From Pleurobrachia bachei (Eukaryota; Ctenophora; Tentaculata; Cydippida; Pleurobrachiidae): DNA of 25,483 nucleotides. Each line of letters starts with the position of its first letter. Within the stretch, counting starts at the first letter, position 1. Of this stretch, positions 10,601 to 22,600 are shown one piece after another. The position numbers and the translations under genes were made by a program. Below the pieces are notes generated by a model. It saw only the letters and a program-made list of their open reading frames with translations, did no database searches and was not told the DNA's origin. The stretch is from positions 43,573 to 69,055 of the forward strand of contig AVPN01000259.1 in the NCBI GenBank assembly GCA_000695325.1, given 5' to 3'.

Positions 10601-13600
10601 AAAAGTCCAAGAAGCCCAAGAAGAAGAGGCCAGCTCCCCTTCCAGTACCCTCCTCTTCCTCCAGCTCTTCCAGCGAGTCTAGCTACATGACTACCGACGA
10701 CAGGTATGGGACACAAAACAACTTTCACATTGTTGTAGGCATGTCTGTGCCCAAAGTCGGCAAATGCCCCAAGTTGGGGTAATGGCGATTTTAGACACCA
10801 ACCCATCATTAGAAAAGATAAACTGATCACTACAGAAGATGAAGTTTTTCAAACCCAAATGTATCTGTAGTAACACCAAGTGTAACCATGGTAACCCCAA
10901 ATGTAACCATGGTAACCCCAAATATAACCATGGTAACCCCAAATGTAACCATGGTAACCCCAGATATAACCATGGTAACACCAAATGTAACCATGGTAAC
11001 ACTTTCAGTGAGATCAATCAGGATGCCCCTGATTTCAAGGAACCACTTAGCGGCCGTGCCCTGGAGCGAGTTGCCCAGAGTGTTATTGTTCACTACGTGG
11101 AACAGAAGGTAATCAATTAATTGGTTAATTAAATAATTGGTTAATGAAACGTAAGGCTTAAGCTTTTGTTGATGTGTTGTGACTAGATGCTTGGAGTGGA
11201 ACTCCCTCAAGAATACATAGCTAAAAGTAAAGGAATCCTTGACAGTATCCTAGTAGGATACTGCTTGTGCTGTTGCACCGAACAATACAAGATACTGTCT
11301 GTGTTAGCTCTGAATGTAACATCTGTCATGGGTAGAGAAGGAGTTTTAAAATTTGTCCTTCGCTTCAACACCTTTTTTTTTAAACAATCGAAACTTTTCT
11401 CAAGAGCTTTCTACTATGTTTCTACAAGATTCTTGTATCAACTTCAAAACACTATCTACTTTCTCAGCTATCAGCCATCAGCCCTCAGAGCTGGATCAAA
11501 TCAACCTCCTTCCAACGCTCTTACCGAACTCACCCTTCTGGCCTCTCCGTGTCCAAGATCCCCCCTCTAACCCCCAATCTCCTCCTCATCCCAAGATCCC
11601 TCTCTAACCCTCTCACTCTCCTCCTCCTCAGCCCAATGTCGCCTATGTAACCTTGTTCAGACTATTATTTTCATACTATTATTTTTGCAACAGCACAAAT
11701 GCAACCCCCTCTCTCCTCCCGCAGCCCAAGATCAAGAAGAAGAAGCCGAAGAAGGTCAAGAAGCCGAAGAAGGTGGCCCCTCCCCCACCTCCCAGCAGCT
11801 CTAGCTCCAGTTCATCGAGTGAGGAGGAAATCGAGGAGATCATCATGCCCCCTGCCCCAGCTCCTGCCCCTGCTCCCCAGCCGATCATCCTGGCGGCACC
11901 CCAACAGTCAATGCCACCCATTCCCAGGCAGAGGATTGTTCATAAGAAGAGTTATATCAAGGTATGGCTTAGTTATCTAATTTCGGTGACCTACAACTCT
12001 GGCTCATAGATTCTATGAGCCAGAGTTGTAGGCTAGAACTCAGCTTACTGCGATCAACAGGGCCGTGTTCAGCTAATGTCTGATAATGGCTGTCCCCGTA
12101 GTTACCGAATTCTCACCCCTCCCCCTATTATGACACACATCCAACCTGACATTCTCCCTCAGGTTCCTATTATGACTGCCCACGTTGTTGAGGATGAGCC
12201 ACTCCAATGGAACCAGTCCCAGAACAACAATTGGCAGATGATCATGCTACCCAATCAGCAGGTAACGTGTTGCCATGGTTACCATGAAGATTCAATCCAG
12301 TTACCATGCAGTTACCATGGTTACCATGAAGTCTCAATGTTGTTACTATGAAGTTACCTTGAAGTTTCAATGGTTACCATGGTTACCATGAAGTTTCAAT
12401 GGTTACCATGGTTACCATGAAGTTTCAATCCAGTTACCATGGTTACCATTACACACACAACCCCCAGACCCAGGTACAACAGACAGCATCTTACCCCCAG
12501 ATGCAGACCTACCCCCAGACTGTTACCCAAACAGTCTACCAGGGAACCACCAGCAGCAGCTCCAGCTCCAGTTCTGATAGTGATAGCCCTGTTACTAGGA
12601 CAACAGTTACTAAGGTAAGTGTAGGGGGAGGGTGGTCACTGGTCCTAGCAATACATGGGTATTGGGTTTAGAATTTAGATGAGTTGTGGTTTCTAAGCGG
12701 GGGGGCTCTACTGGTCAGTAGGGTGGTTTTGTTGGCAATCAGCTTTCGATTTGAACGGGATATTATGGTTAGGCAGATATTGGATTTTCGTATTGCCCCT
12801 GGAAGATACAACCGTTGGTAGATATTTTTCAACTTTTTTCTCCCCGTTTTTTTACATTTTTTTCCAATTTCCAGACCGGTTATAATAATGGGCACTCACA
12901 GTGTATAATAGACCCAATATACCCTCAATGTAACGATTCCGGAGCTTGCAACGTCGAGGATCTAACATTTCAAAATGACAAGGTTTTTGCTGACTTTTTT
13001 TTGAGTAAAATTTTTCGTTTTCAAAAAATCATTTTTATCCCTATTTTTTTTCAAAGCATATTTTTCTCTAAAATTTTGACTCCAGTTCAGTTCAAATCAC
13101 ACGGAAAGGCGACCGCTCAATACAACCACGCCACCATCCCCTAACTGGAGCTCATTGGTCAACGAGCAATCGGAACGGGAACTGAGAAACAGAAACCGTA
13201 TCAAGTCTGTCTCCATGTCCAAACCTTCCAGCAGAAGGAGAAGGACCAGCTCTGGGCGAATCCAATCAGTCTCAATGTCACCTACTAGACCATCTCCTCG
13301 AGGGAGGGCTGTATCATCATCCCTAAATCGTAGAAATTTATCAACTCGATCCCGAACTAACTCAGGCTACACTGGAAGTAGTAGAGGTCGAACAACCTCA
13401 GGAGTTTCACACGGGGGAAGATCTCCTTCTCCTGTGGAACATTGGCTTTCTGCCAGGAGGGATGGAGATCGGTATAGCGTGTCTCCCAGCCGGAACAAAT
13501 CCTGGAGAAAAGGAACCGAGAAGAGGAAGAGTAGATCATTTAACCCACGAGGTAGAATTGATTCATCTGATGAAATTAGTGTCCCACCTTATTCCGGCCC

Positions 13601-16600
13601 CGGAGGGATGTCTCCCTGTCCGCTGGAAAACTGGTACAACGCCTGCATGAGTGATGGATCAGATCGGTATAGGGTGTCTCCTAGCCGGAACAAATCTTGG
13701 AGGAAAGGAGGGAAAAAGAGGAGGAGGAGGAGGAGTAGTGGGGTTGTGGTAAATGCTCAGATAGGAGATGGAACATTGAATTCCTGCAGTTCACCGGGGA
13801 TGAGATCAGAATGTGAAATTACACCAATAACAGGCTTCATAAAACAGGTTATAAAAACTCTCCAATTTTTTTTAATAAAATCACCTTTTTTAATAAAATA
13901 ACTGCGATATATGTGTACATGGAAAAACAAAATGCGCTATTACAAGCTTTTTTCTGTTAGGTTCATCTAAAAGCTGAAGATAACAGGTTGAAAAATACCG
14001 GGGGAACGGACTTTTTATGTAACTCTTGTATTGCGGAAACATGGGGTCTAGATTACCAACCTGATCCAAAATTTGAAAAACTAACCGGAGAAAATGTTGA
14101 GCAGGTACATATCTCCTCCAAACGCAGCTCCAAAATTCCACTTTTTTTACTAAAATTCCAAAATCTATTTTTCATTTTTTTTCTTCTTTTCTTCAAGGAT
14201 GCAGCGGGCGATATCCGAGTATACCAAGATGCGTACCGATCGGAGCCCATTTGTACCCGTTGTCTCCGTGATACATTTCATCCCACGGGCGGGTCTGGCA
14301 CTGGGCCAAGATTCGAGAAACTGTTCGGGGAACCCATGCAGGCCCATGTAGGTGACAGGGTGTCAGGGGTGTCAGGGGGTAGGTAGCAGGGGTAGGTGTC
14401 AGGGGTGGGTGTCACGTGCTTGTATAATTATCATGGGATTGGACTGTGGGTTCATTGTGGAATATCCGGATGATAATAATTGATCATTAGTAGGACGTAC
14501 TGGGTAATGGTAAAATGGAAGATTGGGGGATAAGGGTCAATTACAGTACAGACTGATTGTAGGAGATAAATTAATCTCGGGCGTGTCATTGCTATAACGA
14601 TCACTCCTCCCTCCAGTTCAACAGTCCTGGTAGCCCCCGACTCCCCGGAGGTCTGAGCTACTCTCCCCCCGTTATCACCAATACCTCCACCACCACACAC
14701 CACGGAGCCATTGTACCAGGTAACTAGATCTAATATAACTTTACGGTTGTGCTGTATTTAAAACTTAACTTTAAAGCTTGCTAATAACTTTGCGGTGCGG
14801 CTATGCTGTCTCTAAAACTAACTGATAACTTTGCGACTGGCGACTATACCCTTTTAATAATAGTTTCCTTTCACAGGAATGTCAATACAACCACGCCACC
14901 ATCCCCTAACTGGAGCTCATTGGTCAACGAGCAATCGGAACGGGAACTGAGAAACAGAAACCGTATCAAGTCTGTCTCCCTGTCAAAACCTTCGAGCAGA
15001 AGGAGAAGGACCAGCTCTGGGCGAATCCAATCAGTCTCAATGTCACCTACTAGACCATCTCCTCGAGGGAGGGCTGTATCATCATCCCTAAATCGTAGAA
15101 ATTTATCAACTCGATCCCGAACTAACTCAGGCTACACTGGAAGTAGTAGAGGTCGAACAACCTCAGGAGTTTCACACGGGGGAAGATCTCCTTCTCCTGT
15201 GGAACATTGGCTTTCTGCCAGGAGGGATGGAGATCGGTATAGCGTGTCTCCCAGCCGGAACAAATCCTGGAGAAAAGGAACCGAGAAGAGGAAGAGTAGA
15301 TCATTTAACCCACGAGGTAGAATTGATTCATCTGATGAAATTAGTGTCCCACCTTATTCCGGCCCCGGAGGGATGTCTCCCTGTCCGCTGGAAAACTGGT
15401 ACAACGCCTGCATGAGTGATGGATCAGATCGGTATAGGGTGTCTCCTAGCCCCTTGTTTAGAACCTCCTTTCCTCCCTTTTTCTCCTCCTCCTCCTCCTC
15501 AAGTGGGGTTGTGGTAAATGCTCAGATAGGAGATGGAACATTGAATTCCTGCAGTTCACCGGGGATGAGATCAGAATGTGAAATTACACCAATAACAGGC
15601 TTCATAAAACAGGTTATAAAAACTCTCCAATTTTTTTTAATAAAATCACCTTTTTTAATAAAATAACTGCGATATATGTGTACATGGAAAAACAAAATGC
15701 GCTATTACAAGCTTTTTTCTGTTAGGTTCATCTAAAAGCTGAAGATAACAGGTTGAAAAATACCGGGGGAACGGACTTTTTATGTAACTCTTGTATTGCG
15801 GAAACATGGGGTCTAGATTACCAACCTGATCCAAAATTTGAAAAACTAACCGGAGAAAATGTTGAGCAGGTACATATCTCCTCCAAACGCAGCTCCAAAA
15901 TTCCACTTTTTTTACTAAAATTCCAAAATCTATTTTTCATTTTTTTTCTTCTTTTCTTCAAGGATGCAGCGGGCGATATCCGAGTATACCAAGATGCGTA
16001 CCGATCGGAGCCCATTTGTACCCGTTGTCTCCGTGATACATTTCATCCCACGGGCGGGTCTGGCACTGGGCCAAGATTCGAGAAACTGTTCGGGGAACCC
16101 ATGCAGGCCCATGTAGGTGACAGGGTGTCAGGGGTGTCAGGGGGTAGGTAGCAGGGGTAGGTGTCAGGGGTGGGTGTCACGTGCTTGTATAATTATCATG
16201 GGATTGGACTGTGGGTTCATTGTGGAATATCCGGATGATAATAATTGATCATTAGTAGGACGTACTGGGTAATGGTAAAATGGAAGATTGGGGGATAAGG
16301 GTCAATTACAGTACAGACTGATTGTAGGAGATAAATTAATCTCGGGCGTGTCATTGCTATAACGATCACTCCTCCCTCCAGTTCAACAGTCCTGGTAGCC
16401 CCCGACTCCCCGGAGGTCTGAGCTACTCTCCCCCCGTTATCACCAATACCTCCACCACCACACACCACGGAGCCATTGTACCAGGTAACTAGATCTAATA
16501 TAACTTTACGGTTGTGCTGTATTTAAAACTTAACTTTAAAGCTTGCTAATAACTTTGCGGTGCGGCTATGCTGTCTCTAAAACTAACTGATAACTTTGCG

Positions 16601-19600
16601 ACTGGCGACTATACCCTTTTAATAATAATTTCCTTTCACAGGAATGACAACCTTCACTTCAAAGAGCCCCCGATCTCCCTCTGGCAAACCTGCACTAGGT
16701 GTCATGGCTACCCGACCCATTCCCATCGGTACCACCAGAACCCGAAAACCCAGCGGAGAGGTGAAAACCGACAATAATTTTGCAGTCCCTAAATTTGACA
16801 GCCGGGTGATCGGAATACTGATCCCTAAATTTAAATCAAGCTCATTTCTGTAATATTAAGTACTAAAATCCGACCTCCCCACAACTAGATTGTGAATGAG
16901 ACTACCTATGTCACCAAGATTCCCCGAAGTCCAGCTAACCCAGCCGTTGCTCTGGCTACAGCCATCACAAATCGACCCAAGAGTCCCACTCAGGTCACCG
17001 CATTCCGACCAGTTAGCCCCGGTGGAGGAGGCGCTAGGTGGGTGCTCCTTCATAAACACATCTGCTTCATTTCACATCTTCTATCCCATTCATTGTTTTT
17101 TTGCACAATTTACTCCTTCATAAAAATTCCAAAATTACTCCTTCATAAAACTAATAGTAATCATGCCGCAGGACCGACCAACTGGTGACAGTGGTAGGAA
17201 AGCCAACCTATACCAAGCCCAGTGGGTTCAACTATGACTCCTACAATGGTCGTGGTGGAGGTTCTGATGAGATTATAGAGGAGGTGGTTGAGGAGACTGT
17301 TGTTACCACTACCTCCAGCTCTAAAGGTACTACATTAGTTATTATCTATAGTTACCATTCAAGAGATTCTCTTAGAGAAGAGAGATGAAAGAAGATGAGA
17401 GAACCAGATTATTACAAAAGAGTAAGATAGGGTAACCCGCGAGAGTTTAGACAGCTAAAACTAATCTAATCCTAATTTCAGGATCCAAATCTAGGCCTGC
17501 AGTCTCTGGAGGCAACTACGGAAAAGGACTTATCACCAAGGGCAGCAGCGGTAAGCAAACTTCTAAATCTAACCGACATATTTTATTTTTATTTTTGCCA
17601 AAAATACAGACTCAGACAACACAGATTCAGACAATACAGAACAGACACACCCACAGACCATGCAGACTCAGTAAAACTAACCTCGTATATATCCACTCAG
17701 GTCGTGATACCGGTGAACCACCAACCCATACCCCAGCCCTCTCCGTCCTATCTGTTATCCCAGCAGCTCCATTGGAAGAACTCCGATCTACTTCAAAGTA
17801 TCTCACCCGGGACACTATGTCTTCTACTTCAAAGTATCTGACCCGGGACACTATATCCTCAAAGTATCTCACCCGGGACACTATATCCTCTCCTGAGGTG
17901 GTAGAGGTGGTAGGAAATGAGATAATAACATTGGATATTACCCCTGAGGGTGGGGTTAGTGTGATAAGCAGGACAAAGACGAAGAAGAAGAAAAAGTTAG
18001 TAAAGAGGGAGAAGGAGAAGGGCAAAAAGAAGAAAAAAGGAGAAAAGATTGAATGTCAAAAGAAGAAAAAAGGGGAAAAGATTGAATGTGACGGAAAGGA
18101 ACAGTCATGGGTTGAGAAACTCCGTGAATACGAACAGAAAAATGTTTTAAATGATGACTTCACACGTAATGACGTCACAAATCCGTTGTCAAGGAGATCA
18201 AAGCGTGGGAAAAAGCGCTCACCAGGTTTCGCAGGCTCTCTTTTCAACTGCATGACTGTGCGGTGTCTCTCTCCTAAAGTTACCTCCCCAGAATCTTGGT
18301 CGGTCCATCGTTGTCGACTCTTATCGTCATAAAGTCTTTATAGCCATTCTTTGACGCACAAACTGACAGATGGACAAAAGACGACAAATAAACTGACAAA
18401 CATACAGACAGGAACTTTTACAACTAATACGCCGCTGGACGGCCCCAAGTCCGTGAAAACATTCAAACCCGTGAAAACAGTTCAACCGATCTTCTCTAAA
18501 CCATCTGCAAAATCAGTAAAAACAGCAAAGCCGGTGAAAAATAAAACAGAAAGACGACTTTCATCTCACGCTCCTGAGGTTTCCGTGCCTGTTGCAGCTC
18601 CTCCAGTGGGAAGGAAAGTTACTGAATCAAATAGATCACTGCTCACTAAAATGAAGGAGCCTGAACCAGAGACTTCAAAATTATCTGCAAACTGTACCAC
18701 ATCAGTCTCGCCAATACCATCTTTACCCCTCGTTCAATCAGGAAAACCTATAGAATCCGCTATCCAATCTGGACAAATAGAGAAGTCCGCCGACCAATCA
18801 GGACAAAGAGAGAAGTCCGCCGACCAGTCAATAGTTGAAACATCATCAATTGCTCGAAAAGAAGGCACTGATACCCAGCTGCCTTCCGTGAATGAGGAAA
18901 TGTTGCAGTCGACACCATCCTCCCTTCTACCGAAGTTGGGTTCCCCTGGTGACGCACCCTGTTCCCCTGGTGACGCATCTTGTTCCCCTGGTGACGCATC
19001 TTGTTCCCCTGGTGACGCATCTTGTTCCCCTGGTGACGCATCTTGTTCCCCTGGTGACGCATCTTGTTCCCCTGGTGACGCATCTTGTTCCCCTGGTGAC
19101 GCATCTTGTTCCCCTGGTGACGCATCTTGTTCCCCTGGTGACGCATCTTGTTCCCCTGGTGACGCATCTTGTTCCCCTGGTGACGCATCTTGTTCCCCTG
19201 GTGACGCATCTTGTTCCCCTGGTGACGCATCTTGTTCCCCTGGTGACGCATCTTGTTCCCCTGGTGACGCATCTTGTTCCCCTGGTGACGCATCTTGTTC
19301 CCCTGGTGACGCATCTTGTTCCCCTGGTGACGCATCTTGTTCCCCTGGTGACGCATCTTGTTCCCCTGGTGACGCATCTTGTTCCCCTGGTGACGCATCT
19401 TGTTCCCCTGGTGACGCATCTTGTTCCCCTGGTGACGCATCTTGTTCCCCTGGTGACGCATCTTGTTCCCCTGGTGACGCATCTTGTTCCCCTGGTGACG
19501 CATCTTGTTCCCCTGGTGACGCATCTTGTTCCCCTGGTGACGCATCTTGTTCCCCTGGTGACGCATCTTGTTCCCCGGGTGACGCATCTTGTTCCCCTGG

Positions 19601-22600
19601 TGACGCGTCTTGTTCCCCTGGTGACGCATCTTGTTCCCCTGGTGACGCATCTTGTTCCCCTTGTGACACATCTTGTTCCCCTGGTGACGCATCTTGTTCC
19701 CCTGGTATTGGTAACGCATCCTGTTCTATCCGAAAATCTGCTGGCTCATCCTATATCCCCTTCCAGGGCGGCCGAGAATCTGCTGAGCAAGAGTCGGGTA
19801 TTCTCTCCCAGGGTCTTATTGAATCCAGCTCCCTTTTCGAAAACAGCCAGACCATGTCAGAAAGATCGCTCGTTTCTGAGGAGTATCAGCGCCAAAACAC
19901 TGGAGACTTTAGTTCTCAACTCCAACGCCAGAACACTGGAGATTTTCTGATGACTACAGAAGAAGAGGAGAAGAAAGCTGAAGATTCCAGTTTTGATCAG
20001 AGTGATGCACCACATCATCACTATGGTGACGTGAAGGATGAAAAAAGGGATTCTGCACTCTTTGATTCCTCCGCACCGGACTCCGAACCACCAGCCAGAC
20101 CAGCCCACCTTAACCTAGGAACAACTTCTTCTTCGGGACAATCAACAACCACATTTTCCACCACATCAGGGGATCAGAAGGATTTATGGGGAAAAGATCA
20201 CAAGATATTTGAGATTTGCGAAGAGATGACATCGTCACCTCCAGTTTCCCCGACACCCCTCCGACGATCACCCTCCGCAATGCGCCGATCTCCCAGCCCT
20301 CTTGTTGGTGGGTCTACCCGGGCTCTCAGCCCAATTTGGACCACTGAAACCCGGATAAACGAAACTGGTGAAGAGGAAATTGTGACGATTGAAGGGCATA
20401 GTTCATCTCTGAGCGAGGAAGTCCAGCCATATCGAGGAGCGGGTGGTATGAGCATGAGAACAATTTACCGGACGGCATTCATCACAGAAGATACTTCAGA
20501 AATCTCGATAACCACAGGGGAAAATAACTTTGCGACATCAGGAGTATTTAGCGAATCCGAGGAAGTTGTTGTCATGGGAACGCACCAAGAACGCCATTCA
20601 GAAACAAGTGGATTCGTTGAAAGTGCAACTACGACAAGTTATGATCGAGGCTTAGAATCCACCGAGCTGGCTGAAATGTCACCATTATCCACTTTTGACC
20701 AGGAAATAAGCTCCTTAGATCGGCCTGCATCGCCCATACCAAGAAGCACTGTCAGCGATCCATCATCGGAAAGTGCTCCAGGCTCAACTGGACACAATGT
20801 GAGTGAGCTGCCGATTCAGAATAGCCCACCTTCAAACATGTCCTTCTCAGATCAGTCCCCAAATACTGGCTCCAATTCTAATTCAACTGATTCTAAAAAC
20901 GACCAAAATGAAAGCATTCAAAATAAGAATGTAGCTTCAATACAGAGGAAGTCTCCCTCACCCCCTACCAGAAGTTCACCGTCTCCACCTAGGACATCTG
21001 ACAGTACCTCTGAAAGTCCAGCCAAAACTTCATCTAAAGTTTCTCAATCTGAAGTTACCAAGAATTCTAACACCGAAACCAGGACATCTTCTAGCCCGGT
21101 ACAAACCTCGCCAGTCCACAATCGAACAAGATCTCCCTCTTTGCAACGGCACCAGACATCCCCAACTCCTGATCGATCACCAACACCAAACTTCAAACGA
21201 TCCCTCTCATCAAGTCGAACTCCAGATCCCCTGGTTCCCATGGAAACAATATCACCACCACCATCAAAGGACCACAAAGAACGTTCCCGAATATCTTCAT
21301 TCACAGAAATAGCCAGGGTTGCCAGTCCCGACGGGGGAGTTATATCTGTAAACTTTTGTCTTTCACCCACAGTGGGTAGGGAAAGGATGGCCTCCAGTAT
21401 CAGTTTGGAAGAGTTCTCACTTTTGGAGAAAGAATTAACGGACCCTGATTTGATGATACAGATTGAGGAGGTAGTGGAGAAAATAAGCTTGGGAGAAAAG
21501 GCAGATTTCGTGGAAATAAAGACAGAAGAAAATAATATGACCTTTCCTGATATCGCATCTCCGACTATTATAATAACCGATGATTTGCAGAATGATGTTA
21601 CACTTCCAGTAGTAGAGGGAAAAGAGCTGGAGGTGATCGAAGAGTTAGGAAGTGAGGAAGATCATGAGGTTGCGGCCGTTGAAGCAACCAACAAAACCCA
21701 TGAGATTCTTGAAACGAAAGAGACAACTTTGGAAGTTGAGAACAGTTCGGAAACAGTTGTCCTGGAAACAACAACTCAACCAGAAATTCCTCCAAAGAAG
21801 GAAAGTTCCAAGAAAAAGACCAACGTGAATTCTAGGAATATTTCAGCCATCAAGACAAAAGCTAAATCCAAGATTGATACCGGTTCAAAGATTCCCACTT
21901 CAAAGAGGGCGAAGCCTGAAGAAATTAAATCAAAAACGGACGAGTCAAAGGAGATCTTATCGAAAAAGGAGACGCCAAAAAGTTCCGTCCAAGCTACAAA
22001 GTCTAAGACCAAACTTGTCAAAAAGCCGACAAAGATCTTGACCCAAAAACCAAAACAGGACTCAAAGACACCAGTCAATTCTCAAAAACCAGGCCAAAAG
22101 TCACCGGCTGTCATTTCCAAGAAACCAGCCTCCAAGTCTACCGCCACAGTTGCCAAAAAACCAGCTGTTTCCTCGAAACTAAGTGGAACTGGCCTAAAAA
22201 AGTCGGCTTCTGGTGCCGGTATCGCTGCACTCAAAAAGTCTCCGTCAACAACGTCGCTCAAAAAATCAGGATCATCCACCAACTTAGCCTCAGTCAAATC
22301 AAAAATTGACACGGGAATCAGGGGGAACCGGTCACTAGGGTCCAAGGAAACCGCTCCCTCTTCATCATTTCAAAACTCTCCTAAACCACTGACAAAATCA
22401 GGTTCAACCCACTCCCTTAACAAATCTGGTTCGACGTCCAGTCTTGCGGGTATTAAACCTAAAGTGGATACAGGAATGATAAAACGAATTAAAACACACA
22501 ACTCCTCACAACGAGAGACTTCCAATGAACTACACCAAAAACAACAAGAGGTATCAGTGAAAGCAAAAGTGGACTCTCTCCGAAAAACAACGCTGATAAG

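Larger units (their letters stand above)
13118..16647. repeat. tandem duplication, 1,765-bp unit, four exons
   Basis: Copy 1 is about 13118-14882 and copy 2 about 14883-16647, offset exactly 1765. Outside the 50-base block I find only four single-base differences (copy 1 positions 13215, 13220, 13229 and a G/A near 14863). The junction fuses the first five bases of an exon (acceptor TTTCACAG|GAATG) to the middle of exon 13. The same GAATG start is intact at 16642, showing the parental right edge. Either very recent, or allelic copies placed in tandem by assembly. Confidence 0.95.

Noticed and set aside
15452-15501. Ordinary divergence or microsatellite replacement in exon 13'
   Set aside because: The Ser run looks like simple sequence, but all 50 bases are predicted exactly by complementing copy 1.
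18330-18332. Programmed stop-codon readthrough
   Set aside because: TAA followed by AGT lacks the known readthrough context, and an in-frame intron is a simpler possibility.
18942-19700. CRISPR-like array
   Set aside because: Repeats are head to tail without spacers and are coding; the genome is eukaryotic.
18734-19950. Long frames over the 21-bp array on the minus strand and in another plus frame
   Set aside because: They are translations of the same repeat; the flanks show no coding character. The CSPGDAS frame is continuous with a 5-kb open exon.
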